From NCBI GenBank assembly GCA_016869975.1, contig VGCZ01000016.1, forward strand, positions 1 to 64,000: a DNA stretch of 64,000 nt, given 5' to 3'. Each line of letters starts with the position of its first letter. Within the stretch, counting starts at the first letter, position 1. The DNA is from Alphaproteobacteria bacterium (lineage in GTDB: Bacteria > Pseudomonadota > Alphaproteobacteria > Reyranellales > Reyranellaceae). Below are positions 57,842 to 64,000 of this stretch, in pieces. Below the pieces are notes generated by a model. That model searched no databases. It had not been told where the DNA came from and was given only the letters and a program-made list of their open reading frames with translations. The translations under genes were made by a program, and so were the position numbers.

Positions 57842-59182
57842 ATGCGTGCCCATTCCGCGCACCAGTTGAAGTCCTCTCCCGTGACCCGTCTCGAGGGTCG
57901 CGCGCGATTGCCGGGCGACAAGGCGATCTCGCACCGCGCCCTGATGCTGGGGGCACTGGCGGTGGGCGAAACCACCATCCAGGGCGCCCGCGAGGGTACC
58001 GATATGGTCTCGACCGCGACGGCGCTGCGTCAACTCGGCGCCACCCTGGACCATCGCGGCGGCGGCGAGTGGCGCATCCACGGCGTGGGCGTCGGCGGCC
58101 TGCGCGAGCCCGACGATATCGTCCATCTCGGCGATTCGGGCGCACCCGCCCGCATGCTGGTCGGGATGCTGGCCAGTCACGACCTCACCAGCTTCGTCAC
58201 CGGCGGGTTCAATTTGCGGTCGCGCTCGATGATCCGCGTGATCGAGCCGCTATCGCGTATGGGCGCGCGCTTCGTCAGCCGCGACGGCGGACATCTACCC
58301 CTGGCGATCACCGGGCCGCGCACGGCGATGCCCATCGAGCACCGCATGTCGACTCGCTCCTCGCAGGTGAAGTCGGCGATCCTGATGGCCGCGCTCAACA
58401 CGCCGGGCGAGACCACCGTGATCGAGCCGGAGGCGACGCCCGATCACACCGAGCTGCTGATGGAGAGTTTCGGCGCCACCCTGCGTCGCCAGCGCCTCGA
58501 CGATGGCGCGCTCGCTATCACCGTGGTCGGTCAGCCCGAGCTCGCGGGCCGCGCGCTGGTCATCCCCGGCGATCCCTCGATCGCCGCCTTCGCAGTGGTC
58601 GCGGCGGCCGCCGTCAAAGGTGCCGACGTCACGGTCATGAATGTCGGCCTCAACCCGCTACGCGCCGGTTTGTTCGAGACCTTGCGCGAGATGGGCGCCG
58701 ACCTGTCTTTTGGCAATCGCCGCGGCATGGGCGGCGAGCCGGTCGCCGATATCCGCGTCAAGGGCGGCGAATTGCGTTGCGTTGACGTGCCGACGAGCCG
58801 CGCGCCGACCATGATCGACGAGTACCCCGTGCTGGCGGTCGCCGCCGCTTGTGCCGCCGGCACCAGCCGGATGACCGGCCTGGCCGAATTGCGCGGCGAT
58901 GAGGGCGACAAGCTCGCCCTCATCGCGGCCGGCCTGTCCGCCAACGGCGTGAAGTGCGAGCTGGGCGCCGACTTCCTGCATGTCCACGGCATGGCGGGCA
59001 TGGTGCCCGGTGGCGGCGTCGCCGAAACCGGCTCGGACCACCTCGTAGCGCTCGCCTTCCTCGTGCTCGGCATGGCGGCGCGGGCGCCCGTGGCGATCGA
59101 CGACGCCACGCCGATCGACACGAGCGCCCCCGGTTTCATCACCATGATGAACGTGCTCGGCGCTCGGATCGGCGACGTGTAA
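57842..59182 (+). CDS. aroA: EPSP synthase homologue with altered active site
   Basis: The 446-residue protein is a full-length AroA-fold enzyme at the standard aroA-cmk-rpsA locus. Compared with E. coli numbering, Lys22 and Arg27 are kept (GDKAISHR), SSQVKSA and MIDEYP (Asp313) are intact, but Ser23 is Ala, Asn94 is Asp, Lys340 is Asp, Arg344 is Lys (RGDEGDKL) and the PEP-binding Arg386 is Leu (SDHLVALAF). These changes would weaken PEP binding, so activity or specificity may differ. Gly is present where the glyphosate-tolerant CP4 enzyme has Ala100. ATG 57842 has GAGGGGAG at about 12 bases; a longer frame exists upstream. Confidence 0.85.
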   Translation: MRAHSAHQLKSSPVTRLEGRARLPGDKAISHRALMLGALAVGETTIQGAREGTDMVSTATALRQLGATLDHRGGGEWRIHGVGVGGLREPDDIVHLGDSGAPARMLVGMLASHDLTSFVTGGFNLRSRSMIRVIEPLSRMGARFVSRDGGHLPLAITGPRTAMPIEHRMSTRSSQVKSAILMAALNTPGETTVIEPEATPDHTELLMESFGATLRRQRLDDGALAITVVGQPELAGRALVIPGDPSIAAFAVVAAAAVKGADVTVMNVGLNPLRAGLFETLREMGADLSFGNRRGMGGEPVADIRVKGGELRCVDVPTSRAPTMIDEYPVLAVAAACAAGTSRMTGLAELRGDEGDKLALIAAGLSANGVKCELGADFLHVHGMAGMVPGGGVAETGSDHLVALAFLVLGMAARAPVAIDDATPIDTSAPGFITMMNVLGARIGDV

Positions 59183-59265
59183 CGGCTGCCGCGTGATCTT
59201 CCCGGGGAGAAGGGAAGAGTCGGGCTGGTGGACATGAATCGGCGCGCGATGCCAACATCCCGGTC

Positions 59266-59976
59266 ATGTCGCCCCTGAGCCCCGCCGATCGCCGCCGCTT
59301 CGTCGCCGGCACCGACCTGTTCCGCGGCTGCGCGCCGCCCGAGCTGGATCGTATCGCCGCGCTGTTGCGCGAGAAGCGTTACGCCGCCGGCCAGACCATT
59401 TTTCAGCGTGGCGACGAAGGCTCCGGCATGCTGTTCGTGGTCTCGGGCCAGGTGCACATCGTGGTGTCTTCGGCCGAAGGCCGCGAGATCATCCTCAACA
59501 TCATCGAACCCGGCCAAGAGTTCGGCGAACTGGCGTTGCTCGATGGCGAGCCACGCAGCGCCGACGCCGTGGCTCACACCGACTGCGTGACCCTGTCGAT
59601 CTCGCACGCCGAGTTCATGCCGCTCCTGGCGCGCAACCCCGATCTCTCGGCGGCGATCATGCGCGTGCTGTGCGGCCGACTGCGGCGCACCAGCACGCAG
59701 CTCGAATCGGTGGCGCTGCTCGAGCTCGGCGCGCGCCTGGCGCGGCTGCTGCTGTCGCTCGCCGACACGGTGGGCGAGCCGACGAAAACCGGCACCCGTT
59801 TGCGTCTGCGCCTCTCGCAAAGCGAGTTGGGTCAGCTGGTCGCCGGTAGCCGCTCCAAGGTCAACCGGCATCTGATGGATTGGCAGGCCAGCGGCGTACT
59901 CGGGCGCGACGGCAACTTCATCGTGGTGCGCGACCGCGACGCGCTGGAGGACATCGCCGCGGCGCTGAAGGACTGA
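59266..59976 (+). CDS. Crp/Fnr family transcription regulator
   Basis: The 236-residue protein has a cyclic-nucleotide-binding beta-roll with the phosphate-binding cassette GQEFGELALLDGEPRSADAV, including the Glu, Arg and Ser that bind cAMP in CRP. A dimer helix and a C-terminal winged HTH (LSQSELGQLVAGSRSKVNRH, LMDWQASGVLG) follow. No Fe-S Cys are present. It is four bases upstream of the CHASE2 cyclase gene, so it is a likely direct cAMP (or cGMP) effector. Confidence 0.92.
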   Translation: MSPLSPADRRRFVAGTDLFRGCAPPELDRIAALLREKRYAAGQTIFQRGDEGSGMLFVVSGQVHIVVSSAEGREIILNIIEPGQEFGELALLDGEPRSADAVAHTDCVTLSISHAEFMPLLARNPDLSAAIMRVLCGRLRRTSTQLESVALLELGARLARLLLSLADTVGEPTKTGTRLRLRLSQSELGQLVAGSRSKVNRHLMDWQASGVLGRDGNFIVVRDRDALEDIAAALKD

Positions 59977-59979
59977 GGT

Positions 59980-62151
59980 ATGGACTGGCGCTCCAGGCTG
60001 CTTCGGCTGCCGCCGCTGGCGCTGGGTATCGCCGTCGTCCTGGCGCTGGCCGCAGCGCGCCTGCTCGATCCCGCGCCGGTGCGCGATTTGCGCCTGGCGC
60101 AGTTCGATGCCGCGCAGCGGCTGATGCCGAGGCCCTTGGCCGACCTGCCGGTGCGCGTCGTCGACATCGACGACGATGCGCTGGCGCGCGTCGGCCAATG
60201 GCCCTGGCCGCGCGATCGGCTGGCCACGCTGGTACGCCGGCTGCACGAGGCGGGCGCCGCCGCGATCGCGCTCGACATCGTCTTCTCCGAGGCCGATCGG
60301 CTGTCGCCGGCGCGCATCGTCGGCGAGGTGGCGCGGCGCGGCGGCGATCCGTCGCTGCTCGAGGCGATGGATCGCCTGCCGGACAACGATGCGCTGTTCG
60401 CCGCGGCGATCCGCGAGGCGCCGGTCGTGCTGGGCCTGCTGATGACCGCCGGTCAGGGCACGCCGGTTCAGCCCAAGGCGTCGCTGGCGGTGATCGGCCC
60501 GCCGCTGGCGGGGCATGTCGATCGTTTCGGCGGTGCTCTGCCGCCGGTGCCGGTGCTGCTGGGCGCCGCGCGCGGTCTTGGCAGCATCAGCATCGGCGAG
60601 TCCGACACCGCGATCGTGCGCCAAGTGCCGTTGTTGCAGATGGCCGGTGACACGGCGGTCCCGGGGTTCGCCGTCGAGGCGCTACGCGTCGCGTTGGGGG
60701 AGACGACGATCGGCGTGCGCGTTGGACCCGTCGGTGGCGGTCGCGACGGCATGCGCGCGCTGCGCATCGGCCAGCTCGTGGTGCCGACCGCGCCCGATGG
60801 GCAGATTTGGCTGCATGGCGCCGATCCCGCCGCCGATCGGGCGCGCTGGCTGTCGGCCTGGCGCGTGCTGGCGGGCGACACGCTGGATGATCGCACGCGC
60901 GCGGAGCTGGCCGCGCTGGTCAAGGGCCGTATCGTGCTGGTCGGCGCCAGCGCCGCCGGTCTGGGCGATCTGCGCGCGACGGCGATGACGCCCTATCTGC
61001 CGGGTGTGTCGATCCATGCCCAGGCGATCGAGCAGATGCTCGCGGGCTGGCATCTCGAGCGGCCGTTCTGGGCCGATGGCGCGGAGCTCGCCGCGCTGCT
61101 GCTGATCGGCCTGCTGGCGACATGGGCGGCGGCGCGGTTGCGCGCGGTGTGGGCGCTGCTGGCTGCCGTCGCGCTGGACGCCGCGCTGATCGGCGTGGCG
61201 TGGTGGGCCTTCGCTGGTCCCCGCCTGTTGCTCGACGCGACGGCGCCGTTGCTGGCGGCGGTGGTCGGCTTCTCGGTGGCGGCGCTGGGCCGCTATGTCG
61301 GCGTCGAGACGCAGCAGCGCCGGCTGCGCGCGCGCTTCAGCCAGTATCTCTCGCCCGACGTGGTGCGTCGCCTGGTGGCGCAGCCCGGACTACTTCGCCT
61401 GGATGGCGAACAACGCGACATGTCCTTCGTCTTCACCGACATCGCCGGCTTCACCTCGCTCACCGAACGCGTCGGTCCGCGCAAGCTGATCGCGCTGCTC
61501 GACCGCTATCTCGACACGCTGTGCGAGATCGGCGTGCGCCATGGCGGCACGATCGACAAGATCGTCGGCGACGCCGTGCACGTGATGTTCAACGCGCCGC
61601 TCGACCAGCCCGACCACGCCGCGCGCGCGCTGGCCTGCGCACGCGAGATGGACACGGTGGCGCGGGCTTTTGCGCGCGACATGGAACAGCAAGGCGAGAT
61701 CTTTGGCGCCACGCGCATCGGCGTCAGCAGCGGGTCCGCGGTGGTCGGCGATGTCGGCGGCCGGCGCCGCCTCGACTACACCGCGCACGGCACGGCGGTG
61801 AACCTCGCGGCGCGGCTGGAGGCGGCCAACAAGGCTCTGGGCACGACGATCTGCGTCTCCGGCGCGACACGCGAGCGTGTCGAAGGCACGACGCTGCGGC
61901 CGGCGGCGCGGCTGATGGTGCGTGGCCACGCCGAGCCGGTCGATGTCTTCACGACCCTGCCCGCCGGCGCTGCGGACGCACAGGCCGAGGCGTGGAGCGC
62001 GGCCTATGTCGCGGTCGCGACCGGCGCGCCCGAGGCGCACGCCATGCTGATCGAGCTGCGAGCGAAGTGGCCCGACGACCCGCTGGTCGCGCTGCACCTC
62101 GAGCGCCTTGAGGCCGGCGCCCGCGACGCCGTGATGGATCTGCGCGGTTGA
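59980..62151 (+). CDS. CHASE2-domain class III adenylate/guanylate cyclase
   Basis: The 723-residue protein has an N-terminal membrane helix, an extracytoplasmic CHASE2 sensor (residues about 25-345, PVRVVDIDDDALARVGQWPW, APVVLGLLMTAG), three membrane helices (residues about 350-440) and a C-terminal cyclase domain. The cyclase has both metal Asp (FVFTDIAGFTSLTERVG; IDKIVGDAVHVMF) and the Asn/Arg pair (GTAVNLAARLEAAN), so it looks catalytically intact. It makes cAMP or cGMP on the cytoplasmic side in response to an external signal. Immediately downstream of crp; faces fecR-like gene. Confidence 0.95.
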   Translation: MDWRSRLLRLPPLALGIAVVLALAAARLLDPAPVRDLRLAQFDAAQRLMPRPLADLPVRVVDIDDDALARVGQWPWPRDRLATLVRRLHEAGAAAIALDIVFSEADRLSPARIVGEVARRGGDPSLLEAMDRLPDNDALFAAAIREAPVVLGLLMTAGQGTPVQPKASLAVIGPPLAGHVDRFGGALPPVPVLLGAARGLGSISIGESDTAIVRQVPLLQMAGDTAVPGFAVEALRVALGETTIGVRVGPVGGGRDGMRALRIGQLVVPTAPDGQIWLHGADPAADRARWLSAWRVLAGDTLDDRTRAELAALVKGRIVLVGASAAGLGDLRATAMTPYLPGVSIHAQAIEQMLAGWHLERPFWADGAELAALLLIGLLATWAAARLRAVWALLAAVALDAALIGVAWWAFAGPRLLLDATAPLLAAVVGFSVAALGRYVGVETQQRRLRARFSQYLSPDVVRRLVAQPGLLRLDGEQRDMSFVFTDIAGFTSLTERVGPRKLIALLDRYLDTLCEIGVRHGGTIDKIVGDAVHVMFNAPLDQPDHAARALACAREMDTVARAFARDMEQQGEIFGATRIGVSSGSAVVGDVGGRRRLDYTAHGTAVNLAARLEAANKALGTTICVSGATRERVEGTTLRPAARLMVRGHAEPVDVFTTLPAGAADAQAEAWSAAYVAVATGAPEAHAMLIELRAKWPDDPLVALHLERLEAGARDAVMDLRG

Positions 62152-62191
62152 CGCGCCCGCTCACCTGCGAGGGGAGAGGGGAGGAAGATGC

Positions 62192-62827
62192 TTAGCGCGC
62201 GCCGACGCTCGCCAGAGCGCGATCAATCTTCTCGCGGCCCCAGGCACGCTTGGGTTGGGGTTTGTCGCCGGGCGCCTTGATCGTTGTTCCCTCGGTCGCC
62301 GACAGTGGCAGCGTCTCGCCACCCGCCGTCACGGCCACACGGCCTTCGCGCACGAAGACGCCGTACTCGCCGTCGATCGGGCCGGCGAAGAAAGCGGTGC
62401 CGCGCACGCCCAGGAGCGCGTGTGGTGAGCGGATCTCGACCTTGGCGCCCGGCATCGATTCGGTGCGCCCGCCGACGAAGAAGAAGCCGCCCTGCAGGGC
62501 GCGACCGACGAACTCGCCCTTGCGCGCCGCCGGGTCGAAGGCGAACTGGTCGACGGCGAAGCGCGCACCGGGCCCGAGGTTCAGCGCCGTGCCGTCGTTG
62601 AGACGGACCGCCAGCTTGGCGTCGCCCGCCGTCTCGATCACGTCGCCCATGCGGATCACCGCGCCGGTACCGAGCGCCAGCCTGGCGCCGCCGGACTCCA
62701 CCGTCGCCTTGCCCGCCAATGCCTCGACCGTGCCGACGATCTGCTGCTGTGCAGCCGCCGACAGGCCCGTCAGGGCCAGGAACGCCGCGATCCCCGCCGC
62801 GGCTGCCATGTTGATCCAGCGGGCCAT
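62192..62827 (-). CDS. exported FecR-domain protein
   Basis: The 211-residue protein has a signal peptide ([20 protein letters not shown], cleavage near SAAAQ) and a FecR domain ([60 protein letters not shown]). FecR proteins and CHASE2 cyclases often occur together; the periplasmic FecR domain may bind or tune the CHASE2 sensor. AAGGGGG precedes ATG 62827. It is convergent with the cyclase gene. Confidence 0.88.
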   Translation of the reverse strand: MARWINMAAAAGIAAFLALTGLSAAAQQQIVGTVEALAGKATVESGGARLALGTGAVIRMGDVIETAGDAKLAVRLNDGTALNLGPGARFAVDQFAFDPAARKGEFVGRALQGGFFFVGGRTESMPGAKVEIRSPHALLGVRGTAFFAGPIDGEYGVFVREGRVAVTAGGETLPLSATEGTTIKAPGDKPQPKRAWGREKIDRALASVGAR

Positions 62828-62909
62828 GCTTTCCCCCTTGTCAGAAATGAGCAAACGCTCGCCGCGTTTCGTTGACTTATGCGCCGACCGTGACCAAAGG
62901 ATGGCACGG

Positions 62910-63557
62910 ATGATCATAGCACTCGACGGGCCGTCGGCGGCCGGCAAGGGCACGTTGGCCCGTCGCCTGGCGGCACATTACGGCTTGGCCCATCTCGACA
63001 CCGGCTCGCTCTACCGCGCCGTCGGTGGTCGGGTCCTGCGGGAAGGGGGCGATCCCGGCGACGCGGCCCACGCGGTGGCCGCTGCGGCAGCGCTGACAGA
63101 GGAGGACCGCCTGGCGGGCGATTTGCGCAGCGAAGCCGTCGGTCAGGCCGCCTCGAAGGTCGCGGCGATCCCGCAGGTAAGGGCCAAGCTATTGGAGTTT
63201 CAACGCGATTTTGCGCGAAACCCGCCCGGCGGAGCGGCCGGCGCCATCCTCGACGGGCGCGATATCGGCACGGTGATTTGCCCAGAAGCCGATGTGAAAT
63301 TGTTTCTCACGGCCAGCCTCGAGGCGCGTGCCGAGCGGCGATTCCGTGAGTTGCAAGCGGCCGGTGCGGCGCCTATAAAGCGCGCCGTTCTGGAAGAGAT
63401 GACGTTGCGGGACCGCCGCGACAGCGAACGCCAAACGGCGCCGCTGATGCCGGCCCACGACGCGTTTGTGCTTGATACGAGTGCGCTCGACGCCGATCAG
63501 GTGTTCGCCGCCGCCGTCGAGCATGTCTCCGAGAGGATGCGTTCGCGCCGGGCCTGA
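62910..63557 (+). CDS. cmk: cytidylate kinase
   Basis: The 215-residue protein has the Walker [30 protein letters not shown] near residue 35, the CMP-binding [20 protein letters not shown] near 125 and [20 protein letters not shown] (lid region). It phosphorylates CMP and dCMP. ATG 62910 has AAAGG nine bases upstream; an in-frame ATG at 62901 would add three residues. It lies 166 bases upstream of rpsA, the normal neighbour. Confidence 0.97.
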   Translation: MIIALDGPSAAGKGTLARRLAAHYGLAHLDTGSLYRAVGGRVLREGGDPGDAAHAVAAAAALTEEDRLAGDLRSEAVGQAASKVAAIPQVRAKLLEFQRDFARNPPGGAAGAILDGRDIGTVICPEADVKLFLTASLEARAERRFRELQAAGAAPIKRAVLEEMTLRDRRDSERQTAPLMPAHDAFVLDTSALDADQVFAAAVEHVSERMRSRRA

Positions 63558-63723
63558 AGCCTTCGGCAGCGCGAGCGGGAGAGGTACCGAGGGCTGCGGC
63601 CGGATGCGCGTGGAGAGAGCGCGGATCATGGGCCGGTGGCGTCATCAGGCAGTGGATCCGCCGAATCAATCGGTTGGCCGACGGACAGCAACCTGGTCCG
63701 GGATCGTCTGTGAAGGAGATGAA

Positions 63724-64000
63724 ATGGCCAAACGTACCGCTTTGCGGGAAGCCGATCCCGCGACCGCCGATTTCGCGGCGATGCTCAATGATGCCCTCGG
63801 CGAGTCCTCCGGATTCGAAGGCCAGGTCGTTCGCGGCCAGGTCGTCAACATCGTGGGCGATTTCGCCATCGTCGACGTCGGCCTTAAGTCGGAAGGCCGC
63901 ATCGCGTTGCGCGAGTTCGCCAACGGCAACGGCGTGCCGGAGATCAAGGCCGGCGATTTCGTCGACGTCTTCGTCGACCGCATGGAGAACAAGGAAGGCG
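63724..64000 (+). CDS. rpsA: 30S ribosomal protein S1 (5' part, cut by the window end)
   Basis: The first 92 residues are present: MAKRTALREADPATADFAAM then the first S1/OB domain (GQVVRGQVVNIVGDFAIVDV, GLKSEGRIALREF). AAGGAG lies seven bases before the ATG. The remainder of the six S1 domains lies beyond 64000. S1 binds mRNA and delivers it to the ribosome. Confidence 0.97.
   Translation, partial: MAKRTALREADPATADFAAMLNDALGESSGFEGQVVRGQVVNIVGDFAIVDVGLKSEGRIALREFANGNGVPEIKAGDFVDVFVDRMENKEG

Noticed and set aside
57842-59182. Glyphosate-tolerant class II EPSP synthase
   Set aside because: The residue matching CP4 Ala100 is Gly (GDSGAPAR), so the tolerance mark is absent.
58531-60624. Long minus-strand open frame antisense to aroA, crp and the cyclase
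   Set aside because: It spans three recognisable plus-strand genes and is a GC-driven shadow.

Overview
The window reads as a high-GC alphaproteobacterial chromosome segment, most likely from the Rhodospirillales or a neighbouring lineage. Alphaproteobacterial markers are NrnC, the TIGR02300 zinc-ribbon protein beside aroA, the DUF1150 protein beside Hsp20, the aroA...cmk-rpsA order and the lptC-lptA-lptB-rpoN-hpf-ptsN operon. No rRNA, insertion sequence, phage or CRISPR array was seen. Genes are densely packed and often joined by ATGA overlaps. Most long open frames antisense to real genes are high-GC shadows.

Layout. 0.1-6.3 kb: tRNA-Ser, two small exported proteins, and a CoA-ester cluster (flavin oxidoreductase, hotdog hydratase, CaiB/BaiF CoA-transferase, CitE-type lyase). 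6.3-12.4 kb: lepA, an ABC exporter operon, and a divergent glutaredoxin-DinB fusion with an in-frame TGA at the catalytic Cys. 12.4-21.7 kb: the translation cluster thrS-infC-//-rpmI-rplT-pheS-pheT (minus strand), interrupted between infC and rpmI by small exported proteins, a hydrolase and a decayed copy of the rpmI promoter, leader and 5' end. 22-29.4 kb: LRR protein, lipoprotein, glycosyltransferase, hydrolases, TPR protein, orphan peptide-binding protein, JAMM-like protein. 29.5-34 kb: a UGSC-family selenoprotein with a textbook bacterial SECIS hairpin, its coupled partner, an enoyl-CoA hydratase, an NAD(P)-binding protein and a divergent OxyR-like regulator. 34-39 kb: stress proteins, TerC, and an SbtA/SbtB-like bicarbonate transporter pair. 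39-45 kb: tRNA-Leu-nrnC, then the lpt-rpoN-hpf-ptsN operon. 45-54 kb: Hsp20/DUF1150, enoyl-CoA hydratase, Na/Pi cotransporter, and a coupled operon with two CoA-transferases, VanZ, a truncated hydratase and nitronate monooxygenase. 54-57 kb: Sel1, cupin and DUF5675 proteins. 57-64 kb: tRNA-Ala, TIGR02300 protein, an aroA homologue with altered active-site residues, a Crp-CHASE2 cyclase-FecR signalling set, cmk and the start of rpsA.

The main discovery is two independent selenoprotein candidates. In each, a TGA sits exactly at a redox cysteine position (UxxC in the glutaredoxin-DinB protein, UGSC in the other), and a 7-bp stem with a 3-nt loop follows 18-19 nt downstream. Conventional annotation would call both genes truncated or split. 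Other points of interest are an apparent ATA start codon for infC, a duplicated rpmI promoter/leader, an EPSP-synthase homologue lacking key PEP-site residues, an OxyR-like regulator lacking the peroxidatic Cys, a probably leaderless lptC, and three families of intergenic palindromic repeats, one of which appears to supply a ribosome-binding site and a protein C-terminus.
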